A stretch of DNA of 64,000 nucleotides from Actinomycetota bacterium (GCA_016700055.1 CP064997.1:744001-808000), one strand, 5' to 3'; shown: positions 7,988 to 16,701, counted from the first letter of the stretch. The notes: generated by a model from the sequence alone, not told the origin. Made by a program: numbers and translations.

Positions 7988-8745
7988 GAGGTGACCCCGA
8001 GGTACGCCTCGACCACCGCGGGGTTCTCGCGGACGGCTTCCGGGAGGCCCTCCGCGATCTTGCGACCGAAGTCCATCGCCACGACCTTGTCCGACACCTG
8101 CATCACCATCGACATGTGGTGCTCGACGAGCAACACGGTGAGGTCGAACTGGTCGCGGACGGCGACGATCGTGTCGCCGAGCTCGTCGACCTCGCCGTGG
8201 GTCAGACCCGACGCCGGTTCGTCGAGCAGCAAGAAGCGCGGGCGTGCGGCGAGTGCCCTCGCGATCTCGAGGCGTTTCAGCGTGCCGAACGGCAGCCCGG
8301 CGGCCGGGTGGTGCGCGAACTTCCCGAGCCCGAGCTCGGCGAGCAGCTCGCCGGAGAACTGGCGGATCTGGCGGTTCTCACGACCGGCGCCGATGCGGGT
8401 GATGGCCCTGGCGAACCCCACCCGGCCTTGGCTGTGGGCGCCGACCATCACGTTCTCGAGCAAGGTCATCGTCGGGAACAGGGCGAGGTTCTGGAAGCTC
8501 CGGGCCACGCCGAGCTTCGCGATGCCGTGGGCGGGGACGGCGAGCAGGTCGTGGCCGTTGAAGCGGACCGTGCCCGACGTCGGCTGGTAGATGCGGCTGA
8601 CGACGTTGAACATCGTCGTCTTGCCCGCTCCGTTCGGCCCGATCAGTCCGCAGATCTGACCCTCGTCGATCGAAAAGGTCAGCCCGTCGAGCGCCACGAT
8701 GCCGCCGAAGCGCACCGTCACTTCGTTCACTTCGAGCAGTGACAA
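7984..8745 (-). CDS. livG: Branched-chain amino acid-type ABC transporter ATPase LivG
   Basis: 253 residues. Walker A GPNGAGKTT (about 36-44), the LivG-type insertion (FQNLALFPTMTLLENVMVG) and Walker B FLLLDEPASGL are visible; the signature region is divergent (AGLPFGTLKRLEIARAL instead of LSGGQ). The start is a TTG at 8745, supported by GGGGAGGG about 10 nt upstream; no ATG or GTG fits. It is the first gene of the five-gene liv operon. Confidence 0.9.
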   Translation of the reverse strand: MSLLEVNEVTVRFGGIVALDGLTFSIDEGQICGLIGPNGAGKTTMFNVVSRIYQPTSGTVRFNGHDLLAVPAHGIAKLGVARSFQNLALFPTMTLLENVMVGAHSQGRVGFARAITRIGAGRENRQIRQFSGELLAELGLGKFAHHPAAGLPFGTLKRLEIARALAARPRFLLLDEPASGLTHGEVDELGDTIVAVRDQFDLTVLLVEHHMSMVMQVSDKVVAMDFGRKIAEGLPEAVRENPAVVEAYLGVTS

Positions 8746-8792
8746 CTCGCGACGCCCTCCCCGAGCGGGCCCCCGCCCGCCAATCGCTCGGC

Positions 8793-8798
8793 AACATA
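8793..8798 (-). promoter_or_regulatory. Candidate -10 box of the liv operon
   Basis: Minus-strand TATGTT about 47 nt before the TTG start of livG. The leader then contains inverted repeat CCGAGCG/CGCTCGG (8761-8767 and 8785-8791) ending right before the ribosome-binding site. Confidence 0.35.
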
Positions 8799-8904
8799 GC
8801 AGCCCACCGAGGTCTCGTTGCCGATGAGACCGGCGCGAGCGACAGGTGCCATTGCCGGAACGCGAGGGTGCCGAACGCGCCTTGCCGTGGCACGCTTAGG
8901 GATC

Positions 8905-9597
8905 GTGAGCGAAATCCCCCACGTCGCCATCGCAACGCCGTCCGTGGGCCACGACGACGACGAAGACGCCGAGGTGGCGCTGCTGCCCTGGTGGCAGAAC
9001 CCGTGGAACGTCGCCGCCGTGGCCCTCGCCGGGCTGATCCTCGGGTTCGGCATCGGCTACTTCGTCGGCGATCGCGCCGCCAGCACCAGAGGCAACGACG
9101 TCGACGTCGGCTTCCTGCAGGACATGCGCTACCACCACGACCAAGCAGTGGCGATGGCGTTCTTCTACCGCACCGAAGTCGTTGAGCCGCACCCCCGCCT
9201 CGACCTGCTCTCGATGGAGATCGTGATGTCCCAACAGCTCGAGGCGGGCCGCATGGTGCAGTTGCTGCGGGAGATGGGTGAGATCGAGGCGAACGACACG
9301 GGAACGGCGATGGCCTGGATGGGCGAGCCGACCCCGATCGAGCAGATGCCTGGCATCGCGAGCGACGACGAGCTCGACGAGTTGGCGGCCGCGGCGGGGC
9401 GCGGTGACAGCGTCGAAGCCGGGCGGATCTTCGCCACGCTCATGATCGCCCACCACGAGGGCGGCCTCCACATGGCCGAACACGCCGTCGAACACGGCTC
9501 CAACGACGAGGTGGTGGCGATGGCGCGCGGGATGATCGTCGGCCAGCGGGCCGAGATCGCCGAGATGCAGGCCGTGCTCGACGGCATCTCCGGTTGA
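8905..9597 (+). CDS. DUF305 domain membrane-anchored protein
   Basis: 230 residues: a short acidic cytoplasmic N-terminus, one membrane helix (about 32-55, VAAVALAGLILGFGIGYFVG), then an extracytoplasmic DUF305 domain. The family's two His motifs are present, DMRYHHDQAVAMA and MIAHHEGGLHMAEHAV. DUF305 is a ferritin-like helical fold found in copper-resistance and envelope proteins, and the His/Met pattern suggests metal binding. I chose GTG at 8905 because upstream residues are Arg-rich and non-conserved. The Ppx/GppA gene starts 7 nt after its stop, so the two are likely one transcript. Confidence 0.8.
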   Translation: MSEIPHVAIATPSVGHDDDEDAEVALLPWWQNPWNVAAVALAGLILGFGIGYFVGDRAASTRGNDVDVGFLQDMRYHHDQAVAMAFFYRTEVVEPHPRLDLLSMEIVMSQQLEAGRMVQLLREMGEIEANDTGTAMAWMGEPTPIEQMPGIASDDELDELAAAAGRGDSVEAGRIFATLMIAHHEGGLHMAEHAVEHGSNDEVVAMARGMIVGQRAEIAEMQAVLDGISG

Positions 9598-9604
9598 GCA
9601 CGCG

Positions 9605-11161
9605 ATGAGCACCTCCCCCGAGCCGCCGGCCACGTTGGCCGCGCTCGACCTCGGCACCAACAGCTTCCACCTGCTCGTCGCCAGGCTCACCGCCGAGGGC
9701 GGGTTCGAGGTCATCGCCCGCGAGAAGGAGATGGTCCGTCTCGGTCACGGCGGCGGCGACATGAAGGCGCTCGAGGCAGAGGCCGTCGAACGCGGCATCG
9801 CCGCGCTCGGACGGATGAAACGCATCGCGGACAGCTTCGGCGCACCAGTCAGGGCTGTCGCGACCAGCGCGGTGCGCGAGGCCACGAACGCCGAGGAGTT
9901 CACCACCCGCGCCCGCGAGGCAGGCGTCGAGGTGGAGGTGATCTCCGGCATCGAGGAAGCCCGTCTGATCCACCTCGGCGTCCTGCAGGCCGTCCCGGCA
10001 TTCGACAGGCGGCTGCTGCTCGTCGACATCGGCGGCGGCTCGACCGAGGTGCTCGTCGGCGAGCACGGCGAGACCCTGCTCGCCCGCAGCTTCAAGCTCG
10101 GCTCCGTCCGCCTGACCGACCGCTTCTTCCCGGGAGCCCGCCTGCACCCGAGTGCGGTCAGCTCCTGCCGCAAGCACGTGCGCTCGTCGCTGGCGGTCAT
10201 CGAGCGCGAGGTGGCCGACGTGGGCCACGACCTCGCGGTGGCGTCGTCGGGTACCGCCGAGGCGACCGCGCGAATGGTGCTCGCGGCACGAGGTGGTGAC
10301 GAGCCGCGCACGTTCAACTGCTTCGAGTTCACGACCGCCGAGCTGAAACGGGTGGTGCAGAGCCTGGCCAAGGCACAGTCGGTCACCGCCCGCCGGCGTG
10401 TGCCCGGGCTCGACGCCGGGCGGGCCGACATCGTCCTCGCCGGAGCGCTGATCCTGGAAGGCGTCGCCGATACCTTCGGGATCAGCGGCTTCACGTTCAG
10501 CGAGTACGCGCTGCGCGAAGGGGTGTTGCTCGACACCATCGGCCGCATGCAGGGGCGCGGCGCCCACGAGCTGCGCGACGTCGCGCGGCGCTCGGTGCGC
10601 CAGCTCGCCGAACGCTGTGACGACGACGTGCGGCACTCGGCGCACATCTGCAACCTCGCCCTCCAGCTCTACGACGCCACCCAGCTGCTGCACGGGCTCG
10701 ACGACGCGAGCAGGGATCTGCTCGAGGCCGCGGCGCTGCTCGCGAACGTCGGCCTGGTGATCTCGCACTCGAAGCACCACCTGCACTCGTACTACGTGAT
10801 CCGCAACTCCGAGCTGGTCGGCTTCACCGATCGCGAGATCGAGCTGATCGCCCTCGTCGCTCGGTACCACCGCAAGAGCGCGCCGAAGCCGAGCCACGCC
10901 GAGTTCGCCCAGCTCGCCGCCGAGGACCAACGGCGGGTGAAGGTGCTCGCCGGCGTGCTGCGCGTGGCGATCGGCCTCGACCGCAGCCACGACGGGCGCG
11001 TGCAGGCACTGGTGGTCACCCGCAACGATCGCACCTTGCGCATCGAGGTGGTGGCCGGCGCGGGCACCGACACCGAGCTCGAGGTGTACGCGGCGAGCGA
11101 GCGCACCGGCCTGCTCGCCGAGGTGCTCGATGTCGGGGTCGAGGTGACCGCGCGCCCCTAG
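9605..11161 (+). CDS. Ppx/GppA family exopolyphosphatase / guanosine pentaphosphatase
   Basis: 518 residues. The actin-like ATPase-type motifs are LAALDLGTNSFHLLVARL (about 12-29) and LLVDIGGGSTEVLVGEHG, followed by SSGTAEA. The C-terminal third is an HD-type helical domain (HSAHICNLALQLYDATQLL). Full-length Ppx/GppA proteins with this extra domain hydrolyse polyphosphate or pppGpp in the cytoplasm; the sequence does not tell which. It follows the DUF305 gene by 7 nt. It converges with the L,D-transpeptidase gene 14 nt away. Confidence 0.88.
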   Translation: MSTSPEPPATLAALDLGTNSFHLLVARLTAEGGFEVIAREKEMVRLGHGGGDMKALEAEAVERGIAALGRMKRIADSFGAPVRAVATSAVREATNAEEFTTRAREAGVEVEVISGIEEARLIHLGVLQAVPAFDRRLLLVDIGGGSTEVLVGEHGETLLARSFKLGSVRLTDRFFPGARLHPSAVSSCRKHVRSSLAVIEREVADVGHDLAVASSGTAEATARMVLAARGGDEPRTFNCFEFTTAELKRVVQSLAKAQSVTARRRVPGLDAGRADIVLAGALILEGVADTFGISGFTFSEYALREGVLLDTIGRMQGRGAHELRDVARRSVRQLAERCDDDVRHSAHICNLALQLYDATQLLHGLDDASRDLLEAAALLANVGLVISHSKHHLHSYYVIRNSELVGFTDREIELIALVARYHRKSAPKPSHAEFAQLAAEDQRRVKVLAGVLRVAIGLDRSHDGRVQALVVTRNDRTLRIEVVAGAGTDTELEVYAASERTGLLAEVLDVGVEVTARP

Positions 11162-11175
11162 GCACGCGTCCGGCC

Positions 11176-12300
11176 TCAGGGCTCGGCGGGCGGCTCGCTG
11201 TCCGCCGGCGCGGTGGTGGGCGCGGCGGAGGTCGTGGTGGTGGTGCTCGTGGCAGGGGGCCGGGTGGTGGTGGCCGCCGGTGGCCGGGTGGTGGTGGCCG
11301 GTGGTGCCGTCGTTGTGGTGGTGCTCGTCGTCGACGAGGTGGTCGTGGTGTAGGTGGGATCGCGCCAGTTGAAGATGGGCGGCGGGGAGCCGTTCTCCTC
11401 CGGCTGCAACTCGCCATCCCACACGAACACCTGGTCACCGAGCGCGACGATCTCCTGGAAGTACTCCGAGATGGGCATCGGGATGCGGATGCAGCCGTGC
11501 GAGGCCGGCTTCAGCGGCACGTCGCCGGCACCGTGGACGGCGATGCCGTAGTTGAAGTAGACCGGGTCGTACATCCCCCCGAGGGCGCTTTCGCGACGGC
11601 CCTCACGCTTGCGGTCGAACTTGAAGACACCACCCGGGGTGACCGAGCGACCACACTCACCTCGCTTCAGCGGCTCGGTGCCTCGTTCGTTGCCGTACTC
11701 CCCCGGAGCGATCGTGACCTCTTCGCACCATTCCTCACCGCTACCCGAGGAGATGTGGGTGACCAGCACCGCGACGTTGTCGTGGAAGACGGCCAGCACC
11801 TGCTCGGGGAGGTAGATCTCGGTGTGGTTGGGGGTGGAGTTCGTCCGGCGGGGCTGGATCACGATCGGGTCCTGCATGCGGGACCACATCTCGTTCGTGA
11901 CGCGCCCGGTCGCCTCGGCGTGGGGAACCTCCATCACGAGCTTCTCGAAGGCCCACACGGCCTGCTCGGTGCGCAGCCCGAAGTCACCGTCGGGCAGGCC
12001 GGGGTCGAAGCCGAGCTCGGCGAGACGCTCCTGCACACGGCGCACCTCGTCGCCCATCGATCCGGCGGCGAGGGTGCCCGACAGCGCCGTCTTCACGATC
12101 GGTGCCGTGGTGGCGACGGTCCCCACCTGGGGCAAGGTGCTGGTGGGAGCGGTCAGGGTGGTGCCCGACGCCCCGGAGGTGGTGCTGCCGGAGGCGTCGT
12201 CGCCACCTCTTCCACCGAGGGCGCCGGCGAGCACGACCGAGCCGAAAACCGCGGCGGCGGCGATGGCGGGCGTCCACTTGCCCCTGCCATGCATGTCCAC
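11176..12300 (-). CDS. L,D-transpeptidase (YkuD) with peptidoglycan-binding domain
   Basis: 374 residues. It has an N-terminal membrane anchor or signal (about 10-28) and a Ser/Thr linker, then a PG_binding_1 domain (GDEVRRVQERLAELGF, about 83-98). The YkuD domain carries the catalytic motif HGAGDVPLKPASHGCIRIPM with the nucleophile Cys. A tail of about 60 residues is almost entirely Thr/Pro/Ala. It forms 3-3 crosslinks in peptidoglycan or attaches proteins to it. GTG at 12300 is preferred over ATG at 12294 because GAGGAGGG sits 8 nt before the GTG. The Thr-rich tail after the catalytic domain is unusual. Confidence 0.88.
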   Translation of the reverse strand: MDMHGRGKWTPAIAAAAVFGSVVLAGALGGRGGDDASGSTTSGASGTTLTAPTSTLPQVGTVATTAPIVKTALSGTLAAGSMGDEVRRVQERLAELGFDPGLPDGDFGLRTEQAVWAFEKLVMEVPHAEATGRVTNEMWSRMQDPIVIQPRRTNSTPNHTEIYLPEQVLAVFHDNVAVLVTHISSGSGEEWCEEVTIAPGEYGNERGTEPLKRGECGRSVTPGGVFKFDRKREGRRESALGGMYDPVYFNYGIAVHGAGDVPLKPASHGCIRIPMPISEYFQEIVALGDQVFVWDGELQPEENGSPPPIFNWRDPTYTTTTSSTTSTTTTTAPPATTTRPPAATTTRPPATSTTTTTSAAPTTAPADSEPPAEP

Positions 12301-12363
12301 CTACGGAGCCCTCCTCGTCAAACCGGCGCTCAGAACCTATCGCCGCGGAGTCGGGATTTCCCT

Positions 12364-13116
12364 TCAGGAACGCCCTGCGACGGGGGTGATCGCGCGCAGC
12401 TCACGGCGCAGGTCACGCATCTCACGCAGGATCTTCACGATCACCGAGGGTGAGGACAAGGTGGAGACGCCCCGCGTGCGCGGGAAGTAGTCGACACCGA
12501 ACTGCACGGTCTGGAACCCGAGCTTGTCGGCCCTGATCACGAGCTCGGCGTCGATGAACGATCCTTCGCTGACCAGCGTGATGTGGTCGAAGACACGGCG
12601 CCGGCAGAGCTTGAAGGCGAAGTTGATGTCACGTATCCGTACGCCGAAGAGCACCCGGACGAGACCGTTGTAGATGCTCGAGTAGACGGTGCGCACGTAC
12701 CCCTCGCCGGTGCGGTCGAAGCGGTACGCGGAGACGATGTCTGCCTCGTAGTGGCGCATCAGCCGGCAGGCGCGGGCCAACTCGTCCATGTCGAAGGGCA
12801 GGTCGGCGTCGGTGTAGAGCACGATGTCGCCGGTGGCCGCGGCGAAGCCGCTCTTGATCGAGCCGCCCAGCTTGCGGTTCACGGGATGGTGCACCACCGA
12901 CACGTGCCGGTCGGACGCGGCGATGCGGTCGGCGATGCGCCCGGTCTCGTCCGTCGACGCGTCGTTCACCACGATCAGCTCGTAGTCGCCGATCTCGCCG
13001 TGCTGGACGAGCATCGCGCATGTCTCGCGGGCGGCCGCGAGAGCGCGGTCGATGTACTCCTCCTCGTTCCACATCGGGAAGAACACCGACAGCTTGTCGA
13101 AGTGCGCACCGGACAC
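12364..13116 (-). CDS. Family 2 glycosyltransferase, dolichyl/polyprenyl-phosphate sugar synthase-like
   Basis: 250 residues, single GT-A domain without membrane helices. FFPMWNEEEYIDRAL starts the fold, VVNDASTDETG holds the first Asp motif, and YTDADLPFDMDEL is the DXD region. Similar proteins transfer a hexose from NDP-sugar to polyprenyl phosphate on the inner membrane face. The GTG start at 13116 has TAGCCT 8 nt upstream, a leaderless configuration, and is divergent from the membrane-protein gene at 13174. It lies outside the main glycan locus. Confidence 0.8.
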   Translation of the reverse strand: MSGAHFDKLSVFFPMWNEEEYIDRALAAARETCAMLVQHGEIGDYELIVVNDASTDETGRIADRIAASDRHVSVVHHPVNRKLGGSIKSGFAAATGDIVLYTDADLPFDMDELARACRLMRHYEADIVSAYRFDRTGEGYVRTVYSSIYNGLVRVLFGVRIRDINFAFKLCRRRVFDHITLVSEGSFIDAELVIRADKLGFQTVQFGVDYFPRTRGVSTLSSPSVIVKILREMRDLRRELRAITPVAGRS

Positions 13117-13124
13117 GGCGGCGC

Positions 13125-13130
13125 AGGCTA
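13125..13130 (-). promoter_or_regulatory. -10 box of the glycosyltransferase gene at 12364-13116
   Basis: Minus-strand TAGCCT, 8 nt before the GTG at 13116. Confidence 0.5.
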
Positions 13131-13158
13131 CCTACATCGCGCGTCGACGTTGCCTGAC

Positions 13159-13164
13159 TACCCT
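13159..13164 (+). promoter_or_regulatory. -10 box of the small membrane protein gene
   Basis: TACCCT, 9 nt before the ATG at 13174; the leader would be at most about 2-3 nt. Confidence 0.45.
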
Positions 13165-13173
13165 GGGACACCG

Positions 13174-13581
13174 ATGTCCGTGCCCCCGACGACCGCCTTA
13201 CGACCGGGCCAGGTGATCTATGCCTGGCGGACCGTGCTCGCCGTCGGCTGGGTGGCCCTCGTCGTCTGCTTGTTCATCGTTGCCGGCGCGGGAGAGGTGT
13301 CCGGGCGGCCGGTGTGGTGGTTCGGACACGAGTCCGACCGCCAGATGCTGCCCGTGATGCTCGTGCCCTTCGTGCTGCCGGTGGCCGTGATCGCCATGGC
13401 TTGGCGCGGCACCCGTTTCGTGGTCGCGGTCTCGCTCGCGGCCACGCTCGTCCTTGCGGTGACCGCCTGGCTGGACCGCGACGACGCTCCCGGTGCGGCG
13501 GCGATGACCGCCCTCATCACCGTGGCCGCGCTTGCGCTCAGCCTCGCCGCGTTCGCCGGAAGGGCCCGCCGGGCTAGGTGA
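13174..13581 (+). CDS. Small membrane protein of unknown function
   Basis: 135 residues with four predicted membrane helices (about 20-40, 57-75, 80-95 and 108-127) and a Trp/Arg/His-containing loop (GRPVWWFGHESDRQ). I do not recognise a family. The hydrophobic pattern, the placed promoter and the ATG argue that this strand is genuinely coding. Nearly the whole gene (13198-13581) is antisense to the C-terminal extension of the LipB-LipA reading frame, which has no stop on the opposite strand. Confidence 0.6.
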   Translation: MSVPPTTALRPGQVIYAWRTVLAVGWVALVVCLFIVAGAGEVSGRPVWWFGHESDRQMLPVMLVPFVLPVAVIAMAWRGTRFVVAVSLAATLVLAVTAWLDRDDAPGAAAMTALITVAALALSLAAFAGRARRAR

Positions 13582-15186
13582 CGTGGGCAGCAGCTTGCGC
13601 GCGTGATAGCTGGAGCGCGTCAGCGGGCTCGCTTCGACGTGACCGATCCCGAGCGCCTCACCGGCTGTCGCCCAGGCCGAGAACTCGTCGGGGTGCACGA
13701 AACGGGCCACCGGTAGGTGACGTGAGGTCGGGCGCAGGTACTGACCGATGGTGACGATGCTCACCCCGACGCCGGCGAGATCGGCCAGGCAACCGATCAC
13801 CTCCTCGGGCTCTTCGCCCATCCCGACGACCAGCCCGCTCTTCGTCGTCAGCCCGGCTCGTCTCGCCCGGGCGAGGACGCCCAGGCTGCGGGCGTAGCCC
13901 GCCGAAGGGCGCGCCGAGCGCTGCAGTCGGGCCACGGTCTCGATGTTGTGGTTGAACACGTCGGGGCGGCTGTCGAACAGCACGTCGAGCGCTTCCCGGT
14001 CGCCGCGCGCATCGGAGACGAGCGTCTCGACCCGGGTGTCGGGCCGCGTCCGACGGATGGCGCGGACGCACTCGGCGACGTGGGCCATCCCGCCGTCGGG
14101 CAGGTCGTCGCGCGCCACCATCGTCAACACCGCGTACTCGAGCCCCATGCGCGCCACTGCTTGCGCGACCCGGTGCGGTTCGTCGGCGGCCGCCGGTTCG
14201 GGCTTGCGCGTGTCGACCAGGCAGAAGCCGCACGCCCGAGTGCAGCGTTCCCCGAGCACCATGAACGTGGCCGTGCCGTCGGTCCAGCACTCCGAGACGT
14301 TCGGGCAACCCGCTTCCTCGCACACCGTGACCAGGTCGAGGTCGCGCAGGGTCCGCCGCACCTCGAGCACCTCGGCTCCGTGGCGCACCCTCGGGCGCAG
14401 CCACTCCGGCTTGCGGGTGGCCACGGTCAGGCCGCCGACGACGCCCGCCTCGGCCAGGCGGCGCTCCCCGCGCGCCGGGGCCACGTCGTGCTCGCCCCGC
14501 GAGAACGCGGACAGGTCGCTCGGCAGGTGGCGCCAGGCCACGTCTTGACGCTCGCCCGATCCGGCCCCGAAGCGGCCGACGGCGAGCTGGGAGACGACGT
14601 CGACCACCTCACGCATCGAGCACCCGACACCCTCTTCGGCGAGCGAGGTGACCGGGCGGTCACCGATCCCGCACGGCACGATGTGCTCGCGCATGTAGGT
14701 GAGGTCGGGCGCGACGTTCAGCGCGAAGCCGTGCATCGTGCGCCCGCCACCCAGCCTGACGCCGATGGCGCAGATCTTGCGGGCGTTCGGGCCTGCCGGT
14801 TCGACCCACACCCCTGGGTACTGGTCGAGGCGGCCGACGTCGGGCAGGCCGAGCTCGGTCAGCGTGTCGATGACCAGCTGCTCGACGCCGTGCACGTGAG
14901 CCGCCGCGCCGAGGCTGTTGCCGACGTTCAGGATGGGGTACCCGACGAGCTGTCCGGGCCCGTGGTACGTGATGTCGCCGCCCCGGCGCACGGCGACGAG
15001 CTCGGCGCCGACCGCGCCCGGGTCGCAGCGCAGGTTGGCGGACAGATCGGACCGCGGACCGTGGGTGAACACGTGCGGGTGCTCGAGCAGCAGCAGGTGC
15101 TGATCGGTGCCGTAGTCGTAGAGCGCAGTCTGCAGGTCGAGGGCCTCGCGATACGCGACCCGCCCGAGCCAACGGACGCGCAGCAT
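13198..15186 (-). CDS. lipB-lipA: LipB-LipA fusion: octanoyltransferase and lipoyl synthase in one polypeptide
   Basis: 662 codons without interruption. Residues 1-215 are a complete LipB: RRGGDITYHGPGQLVGYPI, Lys137 (KICAIGVRL) and Cys172 (IVPCGIGDRPVTSL), the catalytic pair that moves octanoyl from ACP to protein. A linker of about 40 residues leads to LipA (about 258-530). That part has the auxiliary cluster CEEAGCPNVSEC (C289, C294, C300), the radical-SAM motif CTRACGFC (C315, C319, C322) and the RSSY serine near 525. Residues 536-662 are Gly/Arg/His-rich, unlike any LipA end, and lie antisense to the gene at 13174-13581. That tail may be a chance open frame, or a stop may have been lost. 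The ATG at 15186 follows the E2 stop by 5 nt, so it is the third gene of the lpd-E2-lipBA operon. Confidence 0.85.
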   Translation of the reverse strand: MLRVRWLGRVAYREALDLQTALYDYGTDQHLLLLEHPHVFTHGPRSDLSANLRCDPGAVGAELVAVRRGGDITYHGPGQLVGYPILNVGNSLGAAAHVHGVEQLVIDTLTELGLPDVGRLDQYPGVWVEPAGPNARKICAIGVRLGGGRTMHGFALNVAPDLTYMREHIVPCGIGDRPVTSLAEEGVGCSMREVVDVVSQLAVGRFGAGSGERQDVAWRHLPSDLSAFSRGEHDVAPARGERRLAEAGVVGGLTVATRKPEWLRPRVRHGAEVLEVRRTLRDLDLVTVCEEAGCPNVSECWTDGTATFMVLGERCTRACGFCLVDTRKPEPAAADEPHRVAQAVARMGLEYAVLTMVARDDLPDGGMAHVAECVRAIRRTRPDTRVETLVSDARGDREALDVLFDSRPDVFNHNIETVARLQRSARPSAGYARSLGVLARARRAGLTTKSGLVVGMGEEPEEVIGCLADLAGVGVSIVTIGQYLRPTSRHLPVARFVHPDEFSAWATAGEALGIGHVEASPLTRSSYHARKLLPTSPSPAGPSGERGEAERKRGHGDEGGHRRRTGSVVAVQPGGHRKDERGRERDRDHETGAAPSHGDHGHRQHEGHEHHGQHLAVGLVSEPPHRPPGHLSRAGNDEQADDEGHPADGEHGPPGIDHLARS

Positions 15187-15191
15187 GGTGG

Positions 15192-16701
15192 TCAGAGCTC
15201 TGCGGACCAGTCGCGGGTCTCGAGCAGCTCTTTCGCCTTCACGAGGAACCCTGCTGCATAGGCACCGTCGAAGGCTCGGTGGTCCCAGCTCATCGCCAGG
15301 TGGCCGACGGGGTGGATGGCGATGCTCTCGGAGCCGTCGGGGAGCTCGACGACCACCGGCTTGCGCACGATGGCATCGGTGGACAGGATCGCCACCTGCG
15401 GCTGGTTGATGATCGCCATGGTCAACGCCGAGCCGGCGGAGCCGTTGTTGGAGATGGTGAACGTGCCGCCCTGGATCTCGTCGGGGCTCAGCCGGCGACT
15501 CTTGGCACGTGAGGCGAGGTCGCTGATCTCACGCGCGATCGCGCGCAGGCGCTTCGACTCGGCGCTGCGCACGACCGGCACGAGCAGTCCCTGGAACTCG
15601 AGATCGACGGCGATGCCGAGATCGACGTAGGAGTGCACGACGAGCTCGTCCTCGGTCACGGTTGCGTTGAGGTGCGGGTAGTCGGCGAGCGCGTCGACGA
15701 CGGCACGGGCGATGAACGGCAGGTACGTGAGCCCGAAGCCCTCGCTCGCCTTCCACTCGTCCTTCAGCGCCGTGCGGGTGCGGTCGACGTTCGCGTAGTC
15801 GACCTCGACCACGCTGAACGCGTGTGGGCTGACCGACTTCGACATCACCATGTGCGCCCCGGTCAGCTTGCGGATCTTGGAGAGCGCGACGACGTCGTCG
15901 CGCTCGTCACGCTCGCCGGACGCGACGCTCGGAGCCGGAGCCGGAGCCGGAGCGGGTGCCGGAGCAGGAGCGGTTGCCGGAGCCGGTGCGGGGGCCGGGG
16001 CCGGAGCGGGTGCCGGAGCGGGTGCCGGGGCCGGAGCGGGGGCCGGCGGGGGCGCGGGTGCAGGCGGCGTCGAGGGCTGGGCGGACACCTTCGCGTCGAT
16101 GTGGTCGAGCACGTCTTCTCGCGTGATCCGCCCACCTGGGCCGGTGCCGGCGATGTCGTCGGGGTTCAGCCCGTGCTCGCCGACCAGGCGGCGCACCACC
16201 GGGGACAGCAGGCGTTGATCGGTGCCGGCCTCCGCAGCCGGTGCCGGTGCGGGCTCGGCCGCGGGCGGCGGTGCCGGCACAGGCGCAGGTGCAGGTGCAG
16301 CAGGCGCCGGTGCCGCAGGTGCAGGCGCCGGTGCAGCAGGCGCAGGTGCAGCGGGCGCAGGTGGCGGAGGCGGAGCGGGAGCAGTTGCCGGCTCGGCAGC
16401 AGTTGCCGGCTCGGGAGCCGTTGCCGGCTCGGGAGCGGGTGCGGGCTCGGGCGGCGATGGGCTCGGCGCGTCACCGACCACCGCGATCACCGCGCCGACC
16501 GGCACGGTGTCGCCCTCCTCGGCGCGGATCTCGGTGAGCGTGCCCGACATCCGGCGAGGGCACCTCGGTGTCGACCTTGTCGGTGGACACCTCGAACAGC
16601 GGCTCGTCGGCAGTGACGGTGTCACCGACCTGCTTGAACCAGCGGGTGATGGTGCCCTCGGTGACCGTTTCACCGAGCTGGGGGAGGGTCACGTCGGCCA
16701 T
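15192..16701 (-). CDS. Dihydrolipoamide acyltransferase (E2) of a 2-oxoacid dehydrogenase complex, frameshifted
   Basis: E2 scaffold enzyme moving acyl groups from lipoate to CoA. The domains are an N-terminal lipoyl domain with the lipoyl-lysine motif TDKVDTEV (about residue 43), a very long Ala/Pro linker, and a peripheral subunit-binding domain (LLSPVVRRLVGEHGL). A second Ala/Pro linker leads to the catalytic domain, which has SWDHRAFDGA near the C-terminus. The reading frame is broken once. From ATG 16701 it reads ...TEVPSP and then leaves register; removing the base at 16550 restores PVSGTLTEI and the rest of the protein. This is a one-base insertion, more likely a sequence error than a real mutation because the rest is intact. 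A ribosome-binding site GACGGAG precedes the start. Whether it serves pyruvate or 2-oxoglutarate dehydrogenase is open; actinobacterial E2 can serve both. Confidence 0.88.
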
